Source: Lachnospiraceae bacterium UBA4364
Lineage (GTDB): Bacteria; Bacillota; Clostridia; Lachnospirales; Lachnospiraceae
Assembly (NCBI GenBank): GCA_002393955.1
Contig: DGSK01000029.1
Span: 1 to 64,000, forward strand
Direction of reading: 5' to 3'
Length of the DNA stretch: 64,000 nucleotides
The notes beneath the pieces were generated by a model. It saw nothing but the letters and a program-made list of their open reading frames with translations, ran no database searches and had not been told where the DNA came from. Made by a program: the position numbers and the translations under genes. How positions within the stretch are numbered: position 1 is the stretch's first letter; each line of letters opens with the position of its first letter. Below are positions 9,155-16,822 of the stretch, piece after piece.

Positions 9155-10527
9155 AGATTGGCTTAAAAAAAATACGTTTTAATTGGATTAAGGTAAATCT
9201 GGGACTAAAATCTATAGGCGCCATTGCCCTTTTTTATATTTCGATTTTTTTTGCTTATTATTTAGCCCTAGCTCCGATGTTTTCGTATTCATTTACAGAA
9301 TATAACCCCAATTATAAAAAATTAGCTATTTCGTTATTATTAGTTATAACTACTTATGTTTTTTTTCCAAAGAATCTAAACAAAGCGTCAACGTTCTTAT
9401 TTTATATTTTTTATCTGATTACATATATACCAACAGTGGCTTTTTTTTGGATGAATAATAAACCGACTAAATATATAATTATGGAAACAATCTGTTTTTT
9501 AGTGGTTTCTGTTATGTTAAGAATAGCATCTAAACCAGTTTGTTTTATCATAGAGAACTCTAATGTTTTAATTAAATTTACATATTTTGTTTTTTTAATT
9601 TTGGGTTTATATTTGGTGATGAATAATGGTGGAATTCATTTTCATAAATTACTTGATAGTATATATCTGGTGAGAAGTGAAAATAACTTGAACGGAATAA
9701 TAGGCTATATGCTTAACTGGTGCGCAAAATCGATGATGCCCTTCCTTTTAGCTGTTTTTCTTTTCAAGAAAGACTATATTCGTGCGATGATTGTCAGTAT
9801 ATTTCAAGTTATGTTTTTTTTGTCCTATGGTTTCAAGGCGTTTCTGATGGCTATTTTTATGATTTTTATTATGTATTTTGTGATGAAGTGGTCTGATAAG
9901 TTTATGTTTATTTTAGCGTTGCTGTTTTCTATTATTAACTTCGCGGCACTAGTATTATATTTTGTTGGAAACGACACTTTATTAAAGTTATTTCCGTATA
10001 GGACGCTTATTCTTCCTTCACAGGGACAATTCGAATACTATGATTTTTTTACAACCCATGATTATCTTTATTTTTCAGAAGGGACTATAGGTAGGCTTAT
10101 AGGTATTAGATATCCATACAGTCAATCTATTGGACACATTGTTAATATCTTTATATATGGCCCGTCAAAAATAAGTAATGGAAATACAGGTGTATTTTCG
10201 TATGGGTTTGCTGATTTGGGATTTGTTGGTATGGTGTTGACTGCTTTATTAATTGGATTATTGTTTTTAACAGTTGATTCGTTAGGCTCAAAGCTTCCGA
10301 TAGTGGTTCCTGTATGTGCGATGGCTTATCAAATGTTTATATTGAATGATAATAGTATTTTTATTGCGTTAAATACCGGTGGAATTGTGTTTACGGTATT
10401 GTTTATATCTATATTGAATGCTTCATACAATAAAAATATGGAACCTAAGAAGAATCATTTTAAAATTACTTGTTCGAATGGACGGAAGAAGGTTTTTATT
10501 GATTCCAAAAAGATAGGCAATGGGTAA
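9151..10527 (+). CDS. wzy: Wzy-like polysaccharide polymerase
   Basis: Polytopic membrane protein of 458 aa with about 11-12 hydrophobic segments. Examples are ALFYISIFFAYYLAL, LLLVITTYVFF and FVFLILGLYLVM. A large extracytoplasmic loop lies around residues 280-335 (FPYRTLILPSQGQFEYYDFF and on). This layout, a very AT-rich sequence, low recognisable similarity and a place directly before wzx are the usual marks of an oligosaccharide repeat-unit polymerase. The assignment rests on topology and context, not on conserved motifs. The short basic tail NGRKKVFIDSKK is cytosolic. Confidence 0.72.
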   Translation: MKIGLKKIRFNWIKVNLGLKSIGAIALFYISIFFAYYLALAPMFSYSFTEYNPNYKKLAISLLLVITTYVFFPKNLNKASTFLFYIFYLITYIPTVAFFWMNNKPTKYIIMETICFLVVSVMLRIASKPVCFIIENSNVLIKFTYFVFLILGLYLVMNNGGIHFHKLLDSIYLVRSENNLNGIIGYMLNWCAKSMMPFLLAVFLFKKDYIRAMIVSIFQVMFFLSYGFKAFLMAIFMIFIMYFVMKWSDKFMFILALLFSIINFAALVLYFVGNDTLLKLFPYRTLILPSQGQFEYYDFFTTHDYLYFSEGTIGRLIGIRYPYSQSIGHIVNIFIYGPSKISNGNTGVFSYGFADLGFVGMVLTALLIGLLFLTVDSLGSKLPIVVPVCAMAYQMFILNDNSIFIALNTGGIVFTVLFISILNASYNKNMEPKKNHFKITCSNGRKKVFIDSKKIGNG

Positions 10528-11983
10528 ATCAATGAGTAGGGGGAGTGTAAAAAAAAATCTGGGGTTCCAAACGATTTTTCAGATACTAAACACGTGTCTG
10601 CCGCTTATCACAGCCCCATATTTATCACGAACACTTGGTGCTGAACAGCTGGGAATTTTTTCATTCACGCTTTCTGTTGTGGCTTACTTTACATTGGTGG
10701 CAATGCTTGGTACTGTGAACTATGGGACACGGGCTATAGCGGAGGTAAAAAATGATCTAGATAGTAGAAGTAAAGTGTTTTGGGAAATATATTTGTTGCA
10801 GTTAGTTGTTACTTTTTTGTGCGGATGTGCATATGCAGTTTATATTATATTAATCTGTAAAGAAAATAGATTTGTTGCGTTGCTGCAAGGTATTAGCATT
10901 GTTGCTTGTTTATTTGATATTAATTGGTTTTTTTTCGGGATTGAGGAGTTTAAACTTACAGTAACCAGAAATATTATTATTAAGTTTTTGACTGTAGTTC
11001 TTATTCTTATTTTTGTAAAAAAAGAACAAGATTTATGGATATACACTCTAATTATGATAGGGGGAACATTATTAAGTCAGGTTGTTCTTTTATTTTATCT
11101 TCCCAAGTACGTTTCTTTAAAAAAAATCTATTATAAGGAATTAGTAAAGCATATTTATCCAAACCTAGTTTTGTTTATTCCATTATTAGCTATGTCAGTT
11201 TATCATACAATGGATAAAACAATGCTTGGAATTATAAGTACATATGAACAGAGTGGATTCTACTATAACTCGGATAAAGTTGTAAATATTCCATTAGCCG
11301 TTATAAATGGGATAGGAACAGTGATGCTTCCTAGAATGTCTTCTCTTATACATGAAGGTAAGAGAGAAGAAGCCAATGGTCTATTTGTCGCAACATTGGA
11401 TGGTGTAGCTGCTATTAGTGTAGCTCTTACATGCGGGATTGCGGCGGTTTCAAATGAGTTTATTCCTTTTTTTTATGGGAAAGGATATGAGCCTTGTATT
11501 TTGTTGACAATTGTTTTTTCTCCTATTCTTGTAATAAAAAGTTTTTCATCCATAGTACGCACTCAATATTTAATCCCAATGAATTTAGAAAAGGTTTTTA
11601 TTAAATCTGTGATAGGCGGCGCGATTATCAATTTAATATTTAATTTCATTTTAATCCCGGTCTATGGTGCGTTAGGGGCTGTGATTTCGACATTGCTTGC
11701 AGAACTTGTTGCATGTCTCTTTCAATTTTTCTTTATAAGGAAAGAAAAATTGAAGTTCAGAGAGTTGGCTAATCATTTCATATTTTATTTCTCTATAGGG
11801 ATTATGATGATTGTAATTGTTAGGATAGTTTCTTGTTTAGCATCAGGTTTGATAATGAAACTATTTATTGAGATATTGGTTGGAGCATTATTCTATTTAG
11901 CTATTTGTTTTTTGTATTGGAAAAAAATAAATAGTGCTTTTTATGGCACAATAAAGGGGTTATTTCGTAGAAAGAACATGTAA
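10520..11983 (+). CDS. wzx: Wzx-like oligosaccharide flippase (MOP superfamily)
   Basis: A 487-aa protein with about 12-14 transmembrane helices. It begins with the MOP/RfbX signature region (KKNLGFQTIFQILNTCLPLITAPYLSRTLGAEQLGIFSF). Another family mark is MDKTMLGIISTYEQSGFYYNSDKVVNIPLAVINGIGTVMLPRMS in the middle. It would move undecaprenyl-diphosphate-linked repeat units across the membrane for Wzy. It overlaps the polymerase gene by 8 nt and ends the cassette. Downstream is IS debris. Confidence 0.9.
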   Translation: MGKSMSRGSVKKNLGFQTIFQILNTCLPLITAPYLSRTLGAEQLGIFSFTLSVVAYFTLVAMLGTVNYGTRAIAEVKNDLDSRSKVFWEIYLLQLVVTFLCGCAYAVYIILICKENRFVALLQGISIVACLFDINWFFFGIEEFKLTVTRNIIIKFLTVVLILIFVKKEQDLWIYTLIMIGGTLLSQVVLLFYLPKYVSLKKIYYKELVKHIYPNLVLFIPLLAMSVYHTMDKTMLGIISTYEQSGFYYNSDKVVNIPLAVINGIGTVMLPRMSSLIHEGKREEANGLFVATLDGVAAISVALTCGIAAVSNEFIPFFYGKGYEPCILLTIVFSPILVIKSFSSIVRTQYLIPMNLEKVFIKSVIGGAIINLIFNFILIPVYGALGAVISTLLAELVACLFQFFFIRKEKLKFRELANHFIFYFSIGIMMIVIVRIVSCLASGLIMKLFIEILVGALFYLAICFLYWKKINSAFYGTIKGLFRRKNM

Positions 11984-12074
11984 TTCCTATTTATGATAAT
12001 GATCTAGATTGGAACAGTGATTTCTGCTTATCCGGAGTTGGAATGAAAAATATCTGATGATTCTTGCCAATCTG

Positions 12075-12144
12075 GGACAGCGTTCCTGTAACTCGCGGAC
12101 AATGTTCCCAAAATATACGGACAACGTTCTTAAGTTATTCGGAC
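12075..12144. repeat. Four copies of a 22-bp-spaced GGACA/GTTCC repeat, likely an IS21-type end remnant
   Basis: GGACA recurs at 12075, 12097 and 12119, and GGAC again at 12141, exactly 22 bp apart. The first three are each followed by a GTTC-type block (GCGTTCC, ATGTTCC, ACGTTCT). IS21-family ends carry such serial transposase-binding repeats. No IS21 genes are nearby, so this looks like an orphan end. It directly abuts the left terminal repeat of the IS66 element. Confidence 0.45.
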
Positions 12145-12177
12145 GTAAGCCCTCATTCATGGATACCAAAACGTCAA

Positions 12178-12202
12178 AAACTCCAGTATTCATATGGAGT
12201 TT
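12178..12202. terminator. Hairpin just inside the left IS66 end
   Basis: A perfect 8-bp stem, AAACTCCA (12178-12185) with TGGAGTTT (12195-12202), around a 9-nt loop. It lies downstream of tnpC (minus strand), where it could terminate the transposase message. There is no long T-run on either strand, so the terminator role is tentative. Confidence 0.4.
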
Positions 12203-12239
12203 AGGGCATAGCTATATTTAACGGTTGTTCATTGAAAAT

Positions 12240-13898
12240 TTAAGATTTTTTGTAGAGACTCGGACATTCGCGCTGAACCCTGTCAGACCAGGGCATGAGA
12301 TCATCAAGAAACTGCAGGTCTGTGTCGTCCGTGTGTTTGGAGATTTCGGTAAGAAGCAGCTCAAAATACTTGTAGGTATTAAGCTGGTTTGCCTTGGCCG
12401 TTTCAACGAGGCTGTAGAGTATGGCACTGGCTTTTGCACCATTATCGGATTCGATCAGGACGAAATTCTTCCGCCCTATGGTGAAGGGACGGATAGCCTG
12501 CTCGGCATAGTTGTTGTCAAGCGGTATGCTTCCGTCATCCAGAAACTTCCGAAGGTACTTTTTCTGGTTGATGCTGTAGGCAAGGGCCCTGCCGATAGTG
12601 CTGTTGTGAGTGATCTGTCCGTATTTTGTTTTTACCCACGCAAAGTAGGCGTCAACTTTCTCTTTCAGATGCTGCTGACGCTGCTTTTTACGGTCCCTTG
12701 GGGAAAGATCGTCATAGCTGTTGTCCATGTGCATGATCTCCGTGATCATCCCGTAGGCTTCCAAAGCAATGGATCCTTTGGCTGTTTCTTCGCCTATGGA
12801 CTTTATGAATTCGGCAAACGGCCTCCGTGCATGTATCCAGCATCCGGCTATGCAGAGGTCTTCACGTTCATTGCCGAGCGTGTGGTAGACCTGGTAGCCG
12901 TCCGTTACCACCGTGCCGGAGAAATCCTTCAGGAATTCCCTTGGGTGGTCGGCACGCCTGGATGGCTGCCAGTCAAAGAGTACGACCGGCGGGGATTTTT
13001 TCCTGGGGCGGTTCCTGTAGACCCACATGTATGTCTTCCTGCCGCCGCTGACTTTTTTGCCGTCTATCCGCATGACCTTGACAGGAGTTTCATCAGCATG
13101 GATGACCCTGCTGTCGTAGATATGTTCATGCAGCCTGTCGTATATAAGGGACAGGTACTGCTCGGAACTGCCTATGACCCAGTTGGCCATGGTGTTTGAG
13201 CTTAAGTTTATGCCGTTGCACTTAAAAGTCTTTGACTGTCTCTCGAGAGGAAGTGCATTCACATACTTTTCGTTTATGATTGAGGCAACAAGAGCGGGAG
13301 TCGCAATGCTGTTCCTGAAAAGGTCGGCAGGCCTCGGTGCAGTAACGATATCGCCGGTATTGTTTTTTGATGCGTAGACATGGAGATGGTGCCCGTCAAC
13401 GATGAATGTTTCAGGAATTATGTGCATACGTTTGTAGACCTTCGGCGGAAGCTCCTTGTAGCCTTCGGGAAACTTTTTGGCAAGCTCTTCGTCGGTAAGC
13501 CTGTGTTCGATTATGCGTGCAGGAAGGCCGTCAAGATCGGCTTCCCTTTTGCCCTTAGCTTTTGAACGCTTGTATGAGGAAATGACCACCTCGGTTATCT
13601 CAGGCTCTGCGGCATCAGGCTTTACCAGGAACTCAGCTTCGTTGAAAGAGTCAAAGAGTGTCATCTGGCCTTCTATCATGCTGGAGCTGCTTTCGGATTT
13701 TTTACCGAAATGGTGCTGGTTCATTATCCGGATCTGTTCCGTGAGGAGTTCGATCTGGCGGTTGTTGTCAGCAAGCATGGAATTGGCAGAATCAAGCTGT
13801 GCCTGAAGCGCATCAAGCTGTGCCTTCAGGGAATTGATTATGATGATCAGGGTTTCCCTGTCGAGGGAATTCAGTTGTTCCGGGGAAAGTTCTGCCAT
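12240..13898 (-). CDS. tnpC: IS66-family transposase TnpC
   Basis: A 552-aa DDE transposase. An N-terminal leucine-rich coiled coil (LNSLDRETLIIIINSLKAQLDALQAQLDSANSMLADNNRQIELL) is followed by the zinc-binding-like region and the DDE_Tnp_IS66 core. The core contains VIHADETPVKVM (first Asp), VVTDGYQVYHTL (second Asp) and LDNNYAEQAIRPFTIGRKNF (Glu region). The C-terminal tail HTDDTDLQFLDDLMPWSDRVQREC matches the family's end domain. It has an AAGGAG ribosome site before the ATG. Length is normal, so it may be functional. Confidence 0.95.
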   Translation of the reverse strand: MAELSPEQLNSLDRETLIIIINSLKAQLDALQAQLDSANSMLADNNRQIELLTEQIRIMNQHHFGKKSESSSSMIEGQMTLFDSFNEAEFLVKPDAAEPEITEVVISSYKRSKAKGKREADLDGLPARIIEHRLTDEELAKKFPEGYKELPPKVYKRMHIIPETFIVDGHHLHVYASKNNTGDIVTAPRPADLFRNSIATPALVASIINEKYVNALPLERQSKTFKCNGINLSSNTMANWVIGSSEQYLSLIYDRLHEHIYDSRVIHADETPVKVMRIDGKKVSGGRKTYMWVYRNRPRKKSPPVVLFDWQPSRRADHPREFLKDFSGTVVTDGYQVYHTLGNEREDLCIAGCWIHARRPFAEFIKSIGEETAKGSIALEAYGMITEIMHMDNSYDDLSPRDRKKQRQQHLKEKVDAYFAWVKTKYGQITHNSTIGRALAYSINQKKYLRKFLDDGSIPLDNNYAEQAIRPFTIGRKNFVLIESDNGAKASAILYSLVETAKANQLNTYKYFELLLTEISKHTDDTDLQFLDDLMPWSDRVQRECPSLYKKS

Positions 13899-14061
13899 GA
13901 AAAGCTCCTTAATTCTGCTGAATAAATCATAGCAAAAACAGGGGAAAAAGGCTAATCAGGTGAGCCTGGACATTCGTGAAATTGCCTATGGTTCTGACGC
14001 ACTACAATGACCATGCAGTACTGTGGAAATGGAGCTTTAAATAAAAGAAAAAGGTATACTG

Positions 14062-14110
14062 CAGAGCCCTGAAGGCTTTAACGGAAATGCTGAAAGCCTT
14101 TCTGGGGCTG
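14062..14110. repeat. Large imperfect hairpin in the unusually long tnpB-tnpC spacer
   Basis: The 286-bp stretch between tnpB and tnpC (13899-14184) has no gene. It holds a strong imperfect hairpin. AAGGCTTT (14072-14079) pairs with AAAGCCTT (14093-14100), flanked by GCCC (14066-14069) and GGGC (14105-14108). IS66 elements usually have a shorter spacer here. Confidence 0.45.
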
Positions 14111-14184
14111 TGCATGATACCCGAATGAATGGATGGAAAGCGGTTGAAAAATTTCTCTGTTTTGCACAAAAGATTTTTTCGAAG

Positions 14185-14544
14185 TCACGCTGACTGCTCA
14201 GGGTTTACATCATGGATGACGGGATCGACCGAGAATCCCCGCATGAGCCAGCGGAACTGTTCCGGTGAAAGGGAACGCAGTTCATCGGAAGTCCTGGGCC
14301 ATGAGAACCTGCCGGATTCTACACGCTTGTATAGCAGGAGAAATCCGTCGCCTTCCCAGAGGAGCCCCTTTATCTTTGATGCGGAACGGCCGCAGAAGAG
14401 GAAAAGAGTATTCGGCCTGAACAGCTCCATGTGGTACCTGCGCTCTATGATGGCAGCGAGTGAATCGATGCCGTACCGCAGGTCCGTGAAGCCACATACG
14501 ATATAGATACCGTTAAAGGTACCCGGGTCAGCATCCTTAAGCAT
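14185..14544 (-). CDS. tnpB: IS66-family accessory protein TnpB
   Basis: A 119-aa protein of the IS66 Orf2 family, needed for transposition though its biochemical role is unclear. It shows the family motifs GIYIVCGFTDLRYGIDSLAAII and LFLFCGRSASKIKGLLWEGDGFLLLYKRVESGRF. It overlaps tnpA by 8 nt. The C-terminal LSPEQFRWLMRGFSVDP is also conserved in relatives. Confidence 0.94.
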   Translation of the reverse strand: MLKDADPGTFNGIYIVCGFTDLRYGIDSLAAIIERRYHMELFRPNTLFLFCGRSASKIKGLLWEGDGFLLLYKRVESGRFSWPRTSDELRSLSPEQFRWLMRGFSVDPVIHDVNPEQSA

Positions 14545-14947
14545 GGCGCACCGCCTTTATGATCCTGCAAATGAGTTCTTCTGATGCGGATGGTCCGAGT
14601 TCTACAGTGATGTCATGCATGTGTATGCGTACGCACGAGTCGGTTGCAAAAGTTGTACAACTTGCGCAACTTGTACAACTTTTGCAACTATGGTCATGAA
14701 CTGGAGTAAGAAACTGAGAATTGCTGACGGACACCGGGACAGGAGGAACTGCTAACGGAACGATTTCAGGAAGTGCCTGTGAAACAGCCTCGTCCTTTAG
14801 CTTGCGTTTCCAGTAGAAATAGCTGTTCCTTGATATTCCGTTCCGCTGACACCAGTCTGCGACTGTCAGTCCGCTGGCTTTCTGTTCTGCAAAATGTGAT
14901 GCCCAAGCTTCAAGTTTTGCGCGGTTGACGATAGATCTTGTTGACAT
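14537..14947 (-). CDS. tnpA: IS66-family accessory protein TnpA
   Basis: A 136-aa Orf1 protein of IS66 elements. The helix-turn-helix region (EQKASGLTVADWCQRNGISRNSYFYWKRKLK) is typical. It is followed by a low-complexity Ser/Cys-rich linker (SCKSCTSCASCTTFATDSC) that is unusual and may reflect a local repeat expansion: the DNA here alternates GTTGCAAAA and GTTGTACAA blocks at 14642-14690. The C-terminal ITVELGPSASEELICRIIKAV is the conserved part. GGAGGT lies before the ATG, about 100 bp inside the right end. Confidence 0.9.
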   Translation of the reverse strand: MSTRSIVNRAKLEAWASHFAEQKASGLTVADWCQRNGISRNSYFYWKRKLKDEAVSQALPEIVPLAVPPVPVSVSNSQFLTPVHDHSCKSCTSCASCTTFATDSCVRIHMHDITVELGPSASEELICRIIKAVRHA

Positions 14948-15047
14948 GAGATGATACCTCCTTCGGCTTTGGTTGATAAACTGCGAAATGGTGATATTAT
15001 CTCAAAAAGTGGTAAGGTATATAAGGTATCGATGGTTGAGGGCTTAC

Positions 15048-15160
15048 TTACATACGCAGATTCTAAGGCGCTTGAAGAAGATTATGGTTTTAGACCTACT
15101 ATAGATATTAGAACTGGATTAAGAAGGTTTGCTGAGTGGTACAAGGAGTATTACGGTTAA
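15048..15160 (+). pseudogene. 3' remnant of a UDP-glucuronate 4-epimerase-type gene
   Basis: The last 37 codons read TYADSKALEEDYGF then RPTIDIRTGLRRFAEWYKEYYG. This is the recognisable C-terminal tail of UDP-glucuronate 4-epimerase-like SDR proteins. The similarity starts exactly at the outer tip of the IS66 right end (15047/15048), so the gene was cut there. The rest of the gene is not on the far side of the element. An ATG-initiated frame from 14951 runs from IS66 DNA into this tail but is a chance chimera. Its place just before ugd fits a former UDP-GlcA to UDP-GalA step. Confidence 0.75.
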
Positions 15161-15174
15161 AAACTAGTGCAATA

Positions 15175-15204
15175 TTGACAAAAAAGATGTAAAATAGCGA
15201 TAAT
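15175..15204 (+). promoter_or_regulatory. Promoter of ugd (sigma-A type)
   Basis: A perfect -35 TTGACA (15175-15180) and a near-consensus -10 GATAAT (15199-15204) are separated by 18 bp. They lie about 40 bp upstream of the ugd ATG, with the GGAGG ribosome site between. Confidence 0.72.
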
Positions 15205-15246
15205 TGTGTCATGTTTTGAAATGAATGGTATACGGAGGTTTTTGTT

Positions 15247-16488
15247 ATGAAAATAGCAGTAGCAGGAACAGGATATGTAGGATTAAGTCTAGCAGTATTG
15301 CTTTCACAACACAATGAAGTGACGGCCGTGGACGTTGTTGCGGACAAAGTTGAAATGCTAAGAAATTGGAAGAGTCCGATACAGGATGAATACATAGAAA
15401 AATATCTTTTAGAGCACGAGAAAAGGAAACTGAATCTGTCTGCTACGCTTGATGCTTCATCAGCATATGCCGAAGCTGATTATGTAGTTATTGCGGCGCC
15501 GACCAACTACGATCCAAGAAAGAATTTTTTTGATACTTCGGCTGTGGAAAATGTTATCTCGGCTGTTTTGGCTGTAAACCATACAGCAATAATGGTTATT
15601 AAATCTACTGTTCCTGTGGGATACACCGAATCGGTTCGAGAGCGGTTTCATACTAAGAATATTATATTCAGTCCCGAATTTCTCCGTGAATCAAAAGCTC
15701 TCTATGACAATCTTTATCCAAACAGGATAATTGTGGGAACTACTGACAGTACAAGGGCTAAGGCGGAGAAATTTGCAGAACTGCTTAAGGATGCGGCAGA
15801 AAAGCCGGACATAGATGTTCTTTTAATGGGGCTTACAGAAGCTGAGGCGGTAAAGCTGTTTGCCAACACTTACCTTGCGCTCAGGGTATCTTATTTTAAT
15901 GAGTTGGATACTTATGCCGAAATGAAGGGGCTTAATACAGGAGACATTATAAAAGGCATAAGCCTTGACCCTAGGATAGGTGATTACTACAATAACCCTA
16001 GTTTCGGTTACGGTGGCTACTGTCTTCCTAAGGATACAAAACAGTTGCTAGCAAATTACCACAATGTTCCGCAGAACATGATATCTGCAATCGTGGAGAG
16101 CAATAGGACACGGAAGGATTTCATCGCAGACCGGGTGCTTGATATTGCTGGGCTTTATGGTAATTCAGAAGAATATACCCACAGAAGGGAAGAGCAGACG
16201 GGAAATATAGTTGTTGGTGTCTATAGACTGACTATGAAGTCCAATTCCGACAACTTTAGGCAGAGCAGCATACAGGGTGTTATGAAGAGAATCAAGGCAA
16301 AGGGAGCTACTGTAATCGTATATGAACCCACATTGGAAGATGGAAGTACGTTTTTTGGATCGGTGGTTGTAAATAATCTGGAAAAGTTCAAAAGTGAGAG
16401 TAATGCTATAATTGCAAATCGTTACGACCCCGTGTTAGATGATGTGAAGGAGAAGGTGTATACGAGGGATCTGTTTAGGAGGGATTAA
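15247..16488 (+). CDS. ugd: UDP-glucose 6-dehydrogenase
   Basis: Oxidises UDP-glucose to UDP-glucuronate with two NAD+ in the cytosol. It has 413 aa. The Rossmann motif AGTGYVG is at residues 6-12. FSPEFLRESKALYDNL is the conserved substrate region. The active-site Cys259 lies in GYGGYCLPKDTKQL. The C-terminal UDP-binding domain carries GVYRLTMKSNSDNFRQSS. GGAGG stands 8-9 nt before the ATG and a good promoter lies upstream. The remnant of an epimerase immediately before it suggests that UDP-GalA was once made too. The product would put uronic acid into the polymer. Confidence 0.93.
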   Translation: MKIAVAGTGYVGLSLAVLLSQHNEVTAVDVVADKVEMLRNWKSPIQDEYIEKYLLEHEKRKLNLSATLDASSAYAEADYVVIAAPTNYDPRKNFFDTSAVENVISAVLAVNHTAIMVIKSTVPVGYTESVRERFHTKNIIFSPEFLRESKALYDNLYPNRIIVGTTDSTRAKAEKFAELLKDAAEKPDIDVLLMGLTEAEAVKLFANTYLALRVSYFNELDTYAEMKGLNTGDIIKGISLDPRIGDYYNNPSFGYGGYCLPKDTKQLLANYHNVPQNMISAIVESNRTRKDFIADRVLDIAGLYGNSEEYTHRREEQTGNIVVGVYRLTMKSNSDNFRQSSIQGVMKRIKAKGATVIVYEPTLEDGSTFFGSVVVNNLEKFKSESNAIIANRYDPVLDDVKEKVYTRDLFRRD

Positions 16489-16822
16489 GTAAGATTAAGA
16501 TTAGATGGATAAATATTAAATATTCTTGTAGAAAGTCCCGCTAAATGAAAACATCGGTGGAAAATTATAATAAACAACCTGGAATCGGCATAAAATATGA
16601 TTCAAGAAATTAGATAGCAGAGCTCATAGTGGATATTAGCTTTTTATTGACCGAGCCACGAATAACGGAGTGTATGTATGCTGGTGAATGTTAGAATGGC
16701 TCTTACCATATGCTATCAGAGATTGATGAATGTGACAGTATAATTCAAAACAAGTTTAGTTTTTCTTATTGACAGAGGTCACTTCATAAAAGAATTTTAC
16801 ATATAAAGGAGAGAACAGAATT
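16489..16822. other. Intergenic region of 334 bp
   Basis: No coding remnant recognised. A TTGACA at 16769-16774 is a good -35 match, but the hexamer 17 bp further (GAATTT) is a poor -10, so a promoter for the aminotransferase is possible but weak. AAAGGAGAG precedes the next ATG. Confidence 0.35.

Larger units (their letters stand above)
12145..15047 (-). mobile_element. IS66-family insertion sequence, with matched terminal inverted repeats
   Basis: About 2.9 kb with the three usual IS66 genes tnpA, tnpB and tnpC on the minus strand. The left end (12145-12167) and the reverse complement of the right end (15025-15047) both begin GTAAGCCCTCA and later share GATACC, with 20 of 23 positions identical. 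GTAAG is the usual IS66 tip. The flanking 8-mers differ (ATTCGGAC on the left, TTACATAC on the right), so no target duplication is present. This implies recombination or deletion after insertion. Confidence 0.85.

Noticed and set aside
12075..12144. CRISPR-like short repeats
   Set aside because: The repeat units are about 13 bp with 9-bp gaps in a strict 22-bp period. There are no proper spacers and no cas genes, so an IS end is a better fit.
12225..13199. Long plus-strand open frame of 324 codons opposite the IS66 transposase
   Set aside because: It lies wholly antisense to tnpC, which shows all family motifs. The frame has no recognisable domain or ribosome site and reflects GC-skewed codon use of the real gene.
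14951..15160. Small plus-strand gene of 69 codons before ugd
   Set aside because: The first half is IS66 end DNA and the second half is the tail of a broken epimerase. It is a chimera across a junction, not a gene.
15247..16488. UDP-N-acetylmannosamine dehydrogenase as the identity of the dehydrogenase
   Set aside because: The length, the GYGGYCLPKDTKQL active site and the neighbouring epimerase tail fit UDP-glucose dehydrogenase better.
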